Shown: positions 44,579 through 56,031, counted from the first letter of the stretch. The stretch is DNA of 64,000 bases from Taxillus chinensis (GCA_023512835.1 CM042090.1:10447343-10511342), one strand, 5' to 3'. The notes: generated by a model not told the origin, from the letters alone. Numbers and translations: made by a program.

Positions 44579-44587
44579 AGTAAAAGC

Positions 44588-45690
44588 AACAATAAAAGTT
44601 AAATTTACATATAATTTAAATTCACCGAAAGAAGATAATGGAGTAGAAAATGATTTTATTTAATTATTTTTAATGCTTAGTGAGAAAATTATTTTTTCTT
44701 TTCTTTTAACTTGTTTGTAAGCGGGAAAGAAAATGAGGAAAAATAATTTATTTTTATTTTTATTTTTTCATTTTTATTTGTGTTGTGTGTTCAAAAGAAA
44801 ATATGAATTTTAACATTTAAATAAGTATATTACAAAATTACTCTCAATAATAATTTAATATATTTTAATAAGGTACTTTTGGTATGAAAAATATATTTCT
44901 CCCCAAATCTGTTTAACTTTGAGTGGAAAACTTTGAAAAGAAAATAAGCAAAGTTTTCTTCTTATTCTTCTCTTTTTTTCTTTCCTTCTTGCATATTGTA
45001 AACCTAAATTTTTTTTAAAAGAATCATGATTATTTTTCATTTCGTCATTTTTTTCTCCATTTCAAAACTCAGAAAATAGTGTTAGAAAAACGCAACCAAA
45101 ATAGAGCATGCCTACATGATGAGTGAGCAATGAATGCCTTTATGAATATTGCTAGGAAGGAGGGCATAAATGAAATGGAGAAAAAAAATGACTGAATGAA
45201 AAATAATCATGATTCTTTTTTTATTTTTTTAAGGTTTTTAATATGCAAGAAGAACAGAAAAGAAGAAGAAGAAAAGTTTACTTACTTTCTCTTCAATGTT
45301 TTCCACTCAAAGTTAGATGGATTTGGAGAGGAAGAAAAACTTTATTTAATTAACATATTTTTCATACCAAAAGTACCCTATTAAAATATATTAAATTTTT
45401 ATTTAGATTAATTTTGTAATAATCTTATTTAAATGTTAAAATTCATATTTTCTTTCAACACACAACACAAACAAAAATGAAAAAATAAAAATAAAATTCT
45501 CTTCTTAATTTACAAAGAAGAGAAAGAGAGAAAGAAAGAAAATGAATTTATCTTTCTTTATTTTTTTTTAAAAACCTTTATTCTCCTTTCTCTCCAAATT
45601 TAAAGCATCACCAATGGTTTAATAAAAATTATAATTAAATTTAAATTTGACTAAAATTTCTCTTCAAGGGTCCGACTAAATTATTAGTAA
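44588..45690. mobile_element. Foldback element unit C, tandem copy of unit B
   Basis: The left arm (about 44612-45100), loop (GAGTGAGCAATGAATGCC) and inverted right arm (about 45200-45620) repeat unit B almost base for base. The right flank CTCTTCAAGGGTCCGACTAA also matches B's flank, which shows a tandem duplication rather than two independent insertions. With the 577-bp MITE plus duplication removed, the period is about 1.1 kb. Confidence 0.7.
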
Positions 45691-46392
45691 AAATAATAAA
45701 GTTTACATATAATTTTAACTTTAGCTAATAATTACAATGACATATCAATCAATAATGTCAATAGCATGCCTCCTCTTTCCCAAGGGAAAAGATTGGAGGA
45801 GAGTAAATTAAGAAAAATAATAATTAAGTAAAAATATAAATAATATATTATTAAAATATTATTAGTTAAAATGATATTATAATAAGTTAAATATAATTTT
45901 AACTAATTATACCAAAATTTCTTTCCAAAAAAACTCACATGATCCACCACCCTTCATGGGCTGTAGCCTACCCGCAATCGCTTTCGTAACCGTGAAACAT
46001 TAAATTCATCCTCTTCATGGTCTACACCCGACTCGTTGTAACCATAGCTTATTGGTTAACAGATGGTGCTTTCTGAACAATATTATCATTAGATCGACCT
46101 TACGTGCGATTGATTTCAAAAGGTCTCTCCCTTTAAAAGAAAATCATGTTACTTATAAGACTCCTCGCGCCAATCTCTCGTGTACATAATGTTGTGATAA
46201 CATTCTATTAATTAATTTTGATCCGACCAAATTACTAAAATCAATAAAATATTATCAGCGTGTGGAGGCTTGCGCGATGAAACAGTCTCATTCAAGTAAA
46301 TGAATTGAGCTTTGAACTCACCCACGACAAAGCTCATTTATTAATCTCATTGTCCTCGACTCAGTCTCTCAATGCCTTCCTCGCACTCAACC
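45691..46392. other. Spacer with MITE-like AT-rich DNA
   Basis: The 45780-45900 stretch (ATTATTAGTTAAAATGATAT) is related to the end of the repeat at 9430-9500. The remainder is unremarkable and has no gene. Confidence 0.45.
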
Positions 46393-46819
46393 TGTTGGAG
46401 TATGTGGCTTGTATAGGGTGTATGAGAGATATTAGTAGAAGGCCGGGTAAGCGAGTGAAACGCTGCGGAGTGAGGGAAGCGGAGCGACCGAACGGAGCTT
46501 GGCCGGCCCAGCAGCGGCTTCTTTTCTGTTGGGCCGAAGGCCCAGGTGGTTTGGGAAGTGCGGGGGGCTCCGCCTACCGCGGTACGGACTAGGGTACCTA
46601 TATATATTGTTGTAAACCCTAGTGATGTATTGCAGTTGAGAATAATAAAACAGCAACGCCGTCTCTCTCCCGTGGACATACCCGATTTTGGGAAACCACG
46701 TAAATCCTGTGTTCTTATGCAATTGCGTGCGTGCGTGTATGTCGATCCTAGTCTTACACAACCTTTCTCCATTTATTCGTTTAGTGCAAGCTCTACCTTC
46801 ACTGATCGACCTTCCAACA
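46393..46819 (+). mobile_element. Copia-type solo LTR, 427 bp
   Basis: The ends are TGTTGGA and TCCAACA, a perfect 7-bp inverted repeat. Inside are a TATA region (CCTATATATATTG near 46601), a polyadenylation signal AATAAAA (about 46644) and a GC-rich U3, as expected for a plus-strand LTR promoter. There is no primer-binding site downstream and no polypurine tract upstream, so it is a solo LTR. The flanks CAACC and GACAT do not match, so the duplication has been lost. Confidence 0.75.
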
Positions 46820-46974
46820 GACATTACTCCCTATTTAGACTTTCCCAAAAATGAAAGGATCATGCTACATACCCAGCATTTCATTTCCCAAAAATGAAAG
46901 GAATAAGCTTTACACGAAAAAAGGCAACAAGAAAACCTTTAGCGTGATGAATACATTTTTTTTCTAAGCATATA

Positions 46975-48548
46975 CTAGTCTTTCTTGGCTTGTGTTGATG
47001 TTCGGATACAAGGTAATGAGCCACTGCTGGACCCAAGATCAGCAGCAACCGCAGCAAATGGTTTTACCGTTAAGCGGAGAGATTCAGGACCCTCGGCAAC
47101 AATTCTCTTGCAGAGTGCGTCACAGTTGCTGATGACTTCGGTCAACCTTCCTTTCAGTTTTCCCATCTCCACCTGCAATGTATGAACTACACATGTATTT
47201 GTTTCAATCAGCAAATATATGAAGAATACTGGCAGCAAAGCATTCATCTACACCTAGAAGGGTTCCTATCCTTCGTCTGACTCGATGCAATTCGGGGGGG
47301 GGGGGGGGATGGGTTATATTGGGGCTAGTTTTAGATTCAGCAGAATGGAGAAGGGGAGCATAGGGAATGACATTTGAGGAAGGACGATCATCCCCTTCTC
47401 TTGTATTCACATGTATTTCAGTAAAGCTATGTTTATGTTTCAGTTTCAGTTTCCTTGGTAAGGTGTACCGTAACTAGGGAGGCACACAGCACACATTTTA
47501 TTGCAGGCACTGAATTTGTAAAGCAAGGGTCACCTTCTGATAAGTGCTGAGAGCTTGTCTTCATTGCCGACACCGAGTAATTATAACGCTGTAGGAGTTT
47601 AATTGCCAGAGCATCAGCTACTTCTATCTTGTTTTCTATCTCTTCCTGCAATTGCTACCACCAAGTCAGCATTAATATCCAATCTTGAAGAATGATAAAT
47701 TCTACACAAAGTGCACATCACCATTAACAATCTAGAATATGGTCAAAACTTACTTCTCCTTTACAGCAGTAAAAGGTTAAAGCAATACAATCTGACATTT
47801 TCTCAAGACTTAATAAATTTTCACTAGCCAATTAACAATGCCATTTCATGTGTCATGACTGGGTGGTTACCTTTTCCCCCGCTTAGTAAAATATTTACTC
47901 TAATATTTAAAATAAATTAAGAAAACCCCAAATGCATATGCAAATCTATAGGTTAAGCTCACTGACCAGATTATGAAACAGATGAAACAAATGAATCTGA
48001 AACCTGGTTATATGTGAATGGATTCTCCAGAATGTTGATCATATGCATAAACTTATATAGTTGGTACAACAAGCATAAAAAACACTGCAATCCCTACATT
48101 GTCGTGTACATGAAGTAGGTATACATCATCGAATGAAAGTTTCAAGTAGATTCTCTCGGCTCAAATTTCAGATCAACACTGATATGTTGATGACTCAACC
48201 ACCCTGTAAGACAATATATATCGAATCTTTGATACCACATCTTAACAATACCAGTGTCCCACTGTAAGAGAAATTATATGGATACAACGCTATCCCACAC
48301 CTTAACAATACCAGTCTTTCAAGGTAAGAGAATTTATACGGATACAATACTATCCCACATCTTATCATCATAAGAGAACCATTGTTTGACACAAATTATT
48401 CTGTAAACCTGTTTCTCAGTAATCTTTTGAGCCTTCTGCTCCTGCCAGTCACGGTACAGTGAGAACAACTCTAAAAGCACCTTCGGATTTATAGTACCTG
48501 CTTCAGTTATTATAGAAAATGATTATGATCTTGAACTTTCGACCCAAT

Positions 48549-48595
<47 letters not shown>

Positions 48596-49771
48596 CAAAA
48601 GGGCAATGACTGTAAACATGTGGTACAAAAAGCGATGACAAAATAAAATCTCAAATACTTGATCAAAGCTTTCCCCACATGTAGCATAAACTTTTTCAAA
48701 AACATTATATGCTCTGGTGTTTATAAACAGATCAGATCACGAGATATCTGACCTTGATCCTTGCTTCTCAAAGGCCTGGATATGTCAGGAAAACTAACTC
48801 ACAAAGAAATGACCACTCAAGAGAGATTTTACTCGCTCAATGGGCCTTGCTCCCTTGCTATTTTTAATTTTCCTTTGAACGGCCAACCTGAGGAGTGAGG
48901 CCTAACCAACCAACAACTAGGCCAAGCAAGTTTTTGATGTGAGTAACTTCACGCGAATAGGCATCTGAAGGTGAGCGGTTAGAAAGATAAGGTACCTTGA
49001 TTACAAATATGAGGTACCTTTATTCAGCCACCTTCATTTCCCAAGTAGAAAAAATAAGGATCCCCGATGAGTATGCCCCAAAGATCACAACTCCTCACTC
49101 ACCGACAGTTGGAAATCCCCAAAAAATGGTTGTAAACTCAAACCGAGGAGACAAAAATTTCTTAAATGAACCACCTCAACTATCAAACATGACATATCTA
49201 CGTTTGCTTACCATAAGAACTTAATATTTTTCGTATATAAGTTTGTCTTTAACATCAAAAATAAACATGGAATTGTTCAGTAAACAAACACAGCAAAATC
49301 AACGAAATTGAATATACTCGGGGTTGAAGGCTTCCTCACTAAAATGTCCGTCAAGCTGCTCTCCCCAGGCGGTGACTTCAATATAGGCGACGCCTGACAT
49401 TAATACATCGAGCGTGGAAAACAAAAACAAAAATTACGAAAATTCAAAAACAGAACAAAACAGTGAAGTTGATTGTAGGTTCGCCATTAGAAATCTCACG
49501 ATCTTAAGGGATTTGAGCCTCTCTAAGATGGGATCTACGCCTTCGTATCTCTCGGAGACTGTGGCGATCTCATCGTTCGAGCCCTTAAAGGAAACAAAAT
49601 GATACGACCAGACAAATCAAACGTTAATGTTTTGTTGGTGGAATCAGAAACCAACCGTGCATGTTAAAATGGTTTCGTGAGTGAGTGAGTGAGTGAGTGA
49701 GTGAGAGAGGATATCATATGAGGGCACCACCTTACCTGGGAGCTTGAGAGAGTGGACTCCGAAGAACCCAT
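46975..49771 (-). CDS. Myrlysin/BORCS5-like protein, 202 aa, probably N-myristoylated
   Basis: Six minus-strand exons: 49736-49771, 49500-49583, 49318-49393, 48409-48497, 47534-47645 and 46975-47186. All have GT-AG borders and keep frame. The start MGSSES fits the N-myristoylation consensus (Gly2, Ser6). Then come a Pro/Ser-rich segment (ASPILKSPPGESSLTDIL) and a long helical region from NPKVLLELFSLYRDW through KIEVADALAIKLLQRYNYSV to GRLTEVISNCDALCKRI, with a low-complexity tail. Against remembered human myrlysin (BORCS5, 196 aa, also MGS-initiated) the region from NPKVLLELFSLYRDW to CDALCKRI aligns without gaps, so I infer a plant BORC-like subunit acting at endolysosomal or vacuolar membranes. 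The last exon begins after GTGTAG, not at the nearer GCAG, because only that choice keeps frame. No functional motif other than myristoylation is visible. Confidence 0.8.
47294..47308. repeat. Poly(G) run of 15 in an intron
   Basis: An uninterrupted 15-G tract between the last two exons of the myrlysin-like gene. On the transcribed (minus) strand's RNA it is poly(C). It is G-quadruplex-prone DNA and a likely sequencing-error site. Confidence 0.9.
48239..48362. repeat. ~60-bp tandem duplication in an intron
   Basis: CTTAACAATACCAGT, a spacer, GTAAGAGAAATTATATGGAT and ACAA.CTATCCCACA occur twice in tandem, with a partial third copy of CCACATCTTA at the end. Confidence 0.8.
48551..48590. repeat. 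(AT)n microsatellite, 40 bp, intronic
   Basis: Perfect AT dinucleotide run in intron 3 of the myrlysin-like gene. Confidence 0.95.
49677..49704. repeat. (GTGA)n microsatellite, 7 units, intronic
   Basis: Tetranucleotide GTGA repeat in intron 1 of the myrlysin-like gene, about 30 bp from the exon 1 donor. Confidence 0.95.
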
Positions 49772-49859
49772 GGATGGCTTGATGGCTGATGGCTCGAGTC
49801 TCGAGAGTTTGCTGATGGCGTCGCTTCCACAACGACGACGAACGACGATGCCTGCCTCT

Positions 49860-51479
49860 TACTTCATTTTAATATCAACAACAAATTATAATTAAAAGAC
49901 TTTAATCAAATTATTATCAAATATTTCATTGATAATGAATAATCTAGCGACAAAGGAACCAGCCGAACTCTTTATAATTAATAACTAAGGTTAGGTTACG
50001 TTAGCATGTTTGTTTTAATTATTAAGAATCATTATGTCCTATCTATAAAATTCATTTTTAAATTCCTAATTTTAATTCAATTTTATATTTTATTTCTCCT
50101 CATTTTACTATAATTTTTTTAACTAAAATAAATAGCATTATATAAATAAGTAATTTAGATATTAAGCGCTTGTTGTTTGGTATGAAAAATAAAATTAGGA
50201 GAAATAAAATTAATATATAAATGAAAATAATTGATTATCTGACTAGCATATAATATCATAAATAAAGTATTATTTTAAAATAGGCTCAATACAATGGACT
50301 GGTCGGGGCGGGCTCCATTTCGGTCGCGACAGATCAACACTGTACTATCGTTTCAAAACACACATGTTAGCCGTGGTGAACCTCACACCAATTGCAACAG
50401 ACATCAACTCGGCCGCGATCGATCTCATTAGAATCCAGTCTGGCGTTCCTGCTCTCTATAACTCGCGACTAACCCCAAACCGGCTATGATCGAACCTCAC
50501 TAGTCATGGCGGACGATAAACCTGTCGTGATCGATCATGTCAATACCTCTCAGAAAACCCCATCGGTCGTGACTGACCAAGAACCGACTACGACTAGTCG
50601 ACAGCTTGCACCATTTATGGCTGCTATAACTCATGATTTCCAACATATCATGCCTAAAATCACCAAAACTAGTATGTAAACACCTATTAACAAGTTTTAG
50701 GTATTCTACTACAGTTCAAAACACATTAAAAACATTCAATTCCACATTCAACATGTATATGGGTCATTCCACCCATATACATTTCAAATCACGAATTTAA
50801 TCATTATAAATGAGTTTAATCATTACCAAACACGTAAAAAAAGATTTAGAACATAAATCTTTATCTCAATTACAGTTGATTTGAGTTCGGAATGCCCTAA
50901 TTCACTTCTTTTCACTTCCTCCCTTTTCTTTTCCTTTCTTTCTCTCTCTCTAGACACAAGAACATATTTACATTTGGGGATTATGATTTTTATAATTTCT
51001 GTTCAAAAATCATTAAAATAATATTTTGAGGCTTCGATTTCAAATTGGATTCACTTACTGTCAAAATATTCCATTTGATGAGTACATCACTAATATTAGT
51101 TTTATCAAATAATTATCCCATCACAAGATAATCTCCTAGAACCTCAAACTAAGGTTATTACAAAAATCATCAGAGACAAGAGGGTTCAAATTACTTACCT
51201 GGTAAGATTGCTAGTTACTAGGTTTTCCCAAAGCACTAAGTCTTCTTCCTTTTCTTCCTCTCTTATTGCTGCACACATGCACGCATGCATGAATATCTCT
51301 CCCTCTCTAACGAATACCCAACTAAAGACTAAATATTATATACACATTCATTAAATAAATAAATAATTAAATTCATAAAAAAGACCCCAAACTCTAAATT
51401 AGGCTCAATTACAATCAAAACATTTTATTGTAACTCATATTATCATCTAGATCACCATCAAATAAATTTCATCTCTTGC
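49860..51479. other. Intergenic, with a GC-rich degenerate repeat at 50290-50640
   Basis: AT-rich except 50290-50640, where phrases such as GGTCGCGAC, GGCCGCGATCGATC, TGTCGTGATCGATC, GGTCGTGACTGACC and CGACTACGACTAGTCG recur every 30-60 bp. Such text is common in LTRs of plant Gypsy elements, but no LTR ends could be fixed. A CT-rich patch follows at 50905-50955. No gene. Confidence 0.5.
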
Positions 51480-52156
51480 TGAACTTAGATATAGGTCTCT
51501 ACATGTCACTCTTTCTATTACCAAAGCAGAGTTCATAGCAGTTGGATCAAATATGTGCCAAGTCATGTGAATAAGAAAATTTTTGAAGAGCCTCAGTTAA
51601 ACACAGAGCCGTCCAACAATGGTGTACCGTGACAATATATCGGCAAGAATACTTTCAAAGAATCCGGTGATGCATAGTTGAAGTAAACATATAGATATAT
51701 ATTTTCACTTCCTTTGAGATCTGATCAAAGATGGAGCTATGGATCTCATTCAATATTCAATTTGAGATTAAGATGCAAATGTTCTTACAAAACCAGTGAA
51801 ATTTGATGTTTTTATGAAAAAGCAAAATTTTCTAGGGATGTATGAAAATCTAAGTGTAAACTAAATGTCGGTAGCTTTCAGTTTAAGGGAGGAAATGATG
51901 AAACTTTTGTAGTTGCCTAATTATTAGGTTAGTGCTTGTTTGTAGGATGTTTTTGGTTGTGCTAAATAATTCCTTCTTTTTTTTGAGGAACATGTTTGTT
52001 TTCATGGTAGTCAAGCTTCATGATTATAGGCCTTGTAAAATCATGAAGTTCGTGGGTGGTTATTGTCATCTTTGTATATGGTTATTAAGTCATAGTTTTT
52101 GTTGAATAAAAATTAGAGTACTCCTTCACTCTCTGTTTTACTTCGTAATTTCATCA
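51480..52156 (+). mobile_element. Copia 3' end: RNase H remnant plus 3' LTR
   Basis: Plus-strand text follows Copia RNase H: ITKAEFIAVGSNMCQVM, then SRPTMVYRDNISARILSKNPVM, SKHIDIYFHF, IKDGAMDLIQYSI, DANVLTKPVKFDVF and LGMYENL. Several stops break it. A polypurine tract (AAGGGAGGAAA) immediately precedes the LTR 51896-52156 (261 bp), which starts TGATGAAA and ends TTTCATCA, a perfect 8-bp inverted repeat. The 5' part of the element, including RT, is missing. Confidence 0.85.
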
Positions 52157-52770
52157 GGCTCTCTTTCAACAAGAAAAGAGCATAATGGGAAATAAAGAAA
52201 AAAATGAAAGAAGTGAGTGGTAGTGAATTGGAGAGAGAGAGAGGGAAGAAGACAATTGGGTCTAACTATACCGAATATTTGGAATCACACTCATAACACC
52301 ACGAACATGCTTGAAACACACATACGCATGTTCACAACATGGGTTCAGACCATGTTAGAATTGTTCAAATCGGCTCAGACCATGCTCGTACCTACGAGCA
52401 CGTTATGCTCGTAACTGACGACATGTTTGTATCGCAGGTGCTGTATGCAAATAATTAAACGATGACCTTCACGTTAGCGATTTACAGATTTTTATAACTC
52501 AGCGTCTAGAGCATTGACCAAGGGGTTTTGAGATCCACTGTGGCGATAAAGACCCATCAATGCCAATAAACAGTACGTAATGGCGTAGCAACTTTTGGAG
52601 CAATATTTTGAGAATATTCGAGCTAGAATTCCAAATTTCATGGAGATTTGAAGATTGAATTTCTTTATCTCAAGAAATTGGAAAGGCTTGGAGATAGGGA
52701 TAATTTTGCAATTGGACGGTGTGGAGACCTTTGCATTCCAATAATTTTATCTAATTTAATTTAATTTTCT
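52157..52770. other. Spacer
   Basis: Mixed DNA with repeated ATGCTCGTA / ACCATGCTCG / ACATGTT words at 52320-52430. No gene recognised. Confidence 0.5.
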
Positions 52771-53190
52771 CTTTGGACTTGGATTAAAGAACAATTTATT
52801 GTAATGATTCTTCCACTCATTAAGTAAATTTTCTGTAGTTGATTGAATATTTTCCATTTCATTTATTTATTTTGAAATCACTGTAACAATGGATGTGATT
52901 TGTGATTTGTGTTTTGTGAATTCTCTTTTATATTTTAAGTGATACTCATTTATTTTTCTTTCTCTTTTCTTTTCTCTTTGGAGTTGGATACTTGGATTAA
53001 AGAACAAATTATTATAATGATACTTCTACCCATGGAGGAGTTTTTTTTTTTTTTTTGGTGTAGTTGATTGAATCTTCATAATTTCATTTATTTATTTTGA
53101 ATTCATTGAAAGAATTTTATTTGTACATTATTGGCTGTGATTTGTATTTCGTAAATTTTCTTTTGTATTTAATTCACGAGGCCGATTGAG
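52771..53190. repeat. ~212-bp tandem duplication
   Basis: TTGGATTAAAGAACAA...GTAGTTGATTGAAT...ATTTCATTTATTTATTTTGA...GTGATTTGT occurs in two adjacent copies offset by 212 bp (GGATTAAAGA at 52781 and 52993). Copy 2 has a poly(T) run of about 18. Confidence 0.85.
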
Positions 53191-54004
53191 TGGGAATTGC
53201 TCGAATATAATTTATATTTAAATCTGGGATGCAGTGATTTGATTTGTAGGGCTCCATTCAGCTTTCTTAAAACCAAATCACAATTGTTTGCAGGGAGGAA
53301 ATGAATACATAATTGATTGCCGCAAATTAATTAGAATTGAAGTTAATAATTATAATTATTTTCTTCAAGATTAGTTAAAGAAAAAATCGGTAATTGTATT
53401 AGTAATCTTGTTTTTCTTCATAGAGTTTGAATATAAACAATTGCGGGGTCATGAATATATGTTTTTACTATTAAAGGGCAAAGAAAAAAATCAAGTGCAT
53501 AAAAGCTCCTGCATGTGGGGAGGTCAAGCTAAGGGCCAATATAGATATAACCTTATTTATAATTAATTATAATTATAAAATTTATAATTTTTTCTTTTTG
53601 AATGTTTATTTTCATTTTAAAAATCTTTTGAGTTGAGAATAAAACGATTTCAGCAGGTAGATAACAACCTAGTTAGTCACTTTGCTAGTTATAAATTATG
53701 ATTTTAAACGAGTTTTTGATTTTAAAAATGTTTATAAAAGTTTGATTCATTTATCCCCTAAACCTCAGCAGTTCATCGCAAGCCCAACCACGAGGATTCA
53801 CAGAGTAATAATAAATTTTCCATAGCATAATACCATTTACCAATAAAACTTTTTTGGTAGCACGATACCATTTACCAACAAGTACATAAAATAACAAAAG
53901 CAGGGGATCTGCAAGCAGGGAACATTTTCCTACGTTACCCACCGTAATGGCCTATGATTGTGGCTGTTCACACCTAAATCCATGAATACTACTTAAAACT
54001 TAGA
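53191..54004. other. Spacer and 3' flank of the BPC gene
   Basis: AT-rich, no gene recognised. The region from about 53750 is probably the 3' untranslated part of the minus-strand BPC transcript. Confidence 0.5.
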
Positions 54005-54868
54005 CTACCTGATGGTACTGTAACGATTTGTACCATGCTTGGCCCAGTGGTCCTTGAGATCGAGCGGGGTGGACAGGTCGCAGCCCTCGCCGGCAAGCCT
54101 GCTGAGCAATTTAGCAAAGGCAGTTCCACTCATCTTACGGCCACTAATCCGTGTATGCCGCCTATTGGGCATCTGCGGCAACGGATACATTGACAATGTG
54201 GTTGTGCAGCAGGCAGATTGCCACCCACCATTCCCCCACTTGTAGCATTGCTGGGGTTCTCCAGTGCAGGAGCAGATGGGAACTGCTATGGTGGCTTCAT
54301 CGAAATCAACCAGGTTCAAGCCCAAATAGTCTTTCCACTCAGGCCTTGAAACACCAGCCTCTCCGCTTGGATCATCAGAGTTGGTGCTCGAATCGGGAAG
54401 ATTTTGCCATCCACTTGATGAGGCAACTGTGACTTGCTTGCTCAGATCCTTTGATCTTGCTCGCCTCTTGCAATTCCTTGTTTGCTTGACTTTCTTATCT
54501 TTTCCCGGCTCTGCCTCTGAGGCAACTGATGGGATCATCTGCATGGGATCGGGCACGGGCAGCTCATTTGGGTTGCAACCACCATCATCCAAATGGGTCA
54601 GATGCTGCATGTGCTCGTGGATGTGGGGCAACGAATCTGGCCCATGGGATGGATCCTCACTGTTTATCATGCTATCCTGGTACCGGAGGGCAGCAAGGGC
54701 ATTATCCCTTTCCATAATGGCACTGTCACGCTCCACTAGTGCTGCGTCTCGCTGCAAAATCGCAACGTCTCGTGCAGCCAGTGCCGCCTTTCTCTCAGCT
54801 ACTGCCACATTACGGTCCTGGATGGCAGCATCCCTCTCGGCTAGAATGCTGAAAAATGATGTCATCAT
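54005..54868 (-). CDS. BPC: BASIC PENTACYSTEINE (BBR/BPC) GAGA-binding factor, group II, 287 aa
   Basis: One coding exon. BPC proteins are plant nuclear factors that bind GAGA/CTCT repeats. The N-terminal part is the Ala-zipper coiled coil of group II (BPC4/6-like): [39 protein letters not shown] at about residues 9-63. A basic nuclear-signal-like region ([19 protein letters not shown]) follows. The C-terminal DNA-binding domain has the five cysteines of [11 protein letters not shown] and WQSACC, then [43 protein letters not shown] and the end STIR. The start is the first of two tandem ATGs ([13 protein letters not shown]). Family members usually carry about 40 more N-terminal residues, which I could not find upstream. 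A 986-bp leader intron (54929-55914) and a 5' exon (55915 to about 56030) are inferred from splice sites. Confidence 0.93.
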   Translation of the reverse strand: MMTSFFSILAERDAAIQDRNVAVAERKAALAARDVAILQRDAALVERDSAIMERDNALAALRYQDSMINSEDPSHGPDSLPHIHEHMQHLTHLDDGGCNPNELPVPDPMQMIPSVASEAEPGKDKKVKQTRNCKRRARSKDLSKQVTVASSSGWQNLPDSSTNSDDPSGEAGVSRPEWKDYLGLNLVDFDEATIAVPICSCTGEPQQCYKWGNGGWQSACCTTTLSMYPLPQMPNRRHTRISGRKMSGTAFAKLLSRLAGEGCDLSTPLDLKDHWAKHGTNRYSTIR

Positions 54869-54891
54869 CACACTCTCCTTCAAGGTAGATA

Positions 54892-54900
54892 TTAGGGCAT
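54892..54900 (-). promoter_or_regulatory. Minimal uORF (ATG-CCC-TAA) in the BPC leader
   Basis: On the minus strand a two-codon upstream ORF lies 24 nt before the main start, within the same exon. Such a short uORF could reduce or tune translation; effect unknown. Confidence 0.6.
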
Positions 54901-54928
54901 CACAAGAGTTCCGTCAACAGATACCTAA

Positions 54929-55914
54929 CTGCATGAAGTTTCTTTACAAATGATTCCAACAAGAGAGAGCAAAAAAAAAAAAAAAAAAAAGTCAAGAGGA
55001 GAGTACTGGGCAAAGGAATCTCGGAAAAATATGAACAGCTATATTCCGACTGTGGGCTTTTAGTTTGCATCTAAGCACAACCATAGGTTCCTGTCAAGGT
55101 AATAAATTGGCCATACACACTAAATAATGAGTTTCACATCTATTCTTTCTTAGGTAAAGCTTAGTACTTTGAAAGCACATCTAGACAGAGGAATTGATGG
55201 TCAATCAAACCAGAACTCTCTGGCAATTAAAGCCATATATGTAATCTCTCAGTTAAAATGTCCAAATTTGTCACTCCGTAATATAGCAACAAAGTTAAGC
55301 GTGAATTAAAGTTTCCTGCAAGAGTCGAGTACGAATAACGTATACATTATCAGCCCACCAACCTAGGCCCTACATACCATAATCTACCAATTAATTGAAC
55401 GCGTAAAAAAGTTGCACAATAACTAAACACTAACTGCTGTAGTACGAGTATCATCCAACCAACCTAGGTCACCCAACTGTGGCATGGGCACCCACATTTA
55501 ACACCGCCTGCGGAAGAAATAACGAATCTCTTACAAGTAACAAAATATGTCCATATTAACTCCACACGAAGTCCAAAAATTTGTTTAAGGGGACAATTAA
55601 CCAAACAAAAAAAATGAACAATGACTCCCGTTAATGTGTACATACAAAAATGGCATGAATTTCGAAATCAAGATAGAAAATGATAGAAACTGTACTAATC
55701 GCTAATCAGGGAAACAACAAACAGTGGTGACGGGAATGGCAATCGCAGGGCACGATTCGAGCACAAGGATACCCAAAAAAAAATTGAGATCTGAACAAAA
55801 TGGGACTGTTTAATTGAAAGGTATGTCGAAATCTGAGAACTACCCCGATTGAAGAAAACAAAAAGAAACAGAAAAAGGAAAAAAAAACAAGTGCGAGGAT
55901 TTACCGGAGAACAC
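54929..55914 (-). other. Inferred leader intron of the BPC gene
   Basis: Donor TTCTCCG|GTAAAT (minus, at 55914) and acceptor TTCATGCAG (54929) bracket 986 bp of noncoding DNA, including a poly(A) run of 20 at 54971-54990. A leader intron is common in BPC genes. Confidence 0.5.
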
Positions 55915-56031
55915 GCGAAGAGTGAGAGACGATAAGAAACGCGGAGCTGAAGCCAGGAGCTGATTGGATCCTCCCCGACCGTATCGTAGGAAAATCGGTA
56001 GACAATATTATCGAGAACCACGGACCTCAAG

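Noticed and set aside
46975..47247. Taking the last exon of the myrlysin-like gene from the GCAG at 47171
   Set aside because: That acceptor breaks the reading frame from the previous exon; the GTGTAG acceptor 14 bp upstream restores it.
54381..54953. 190-codon plus-strand frame
   Set aside because: It is the antisense shadow of the BPC gene, whose protein domains are unmistakable.
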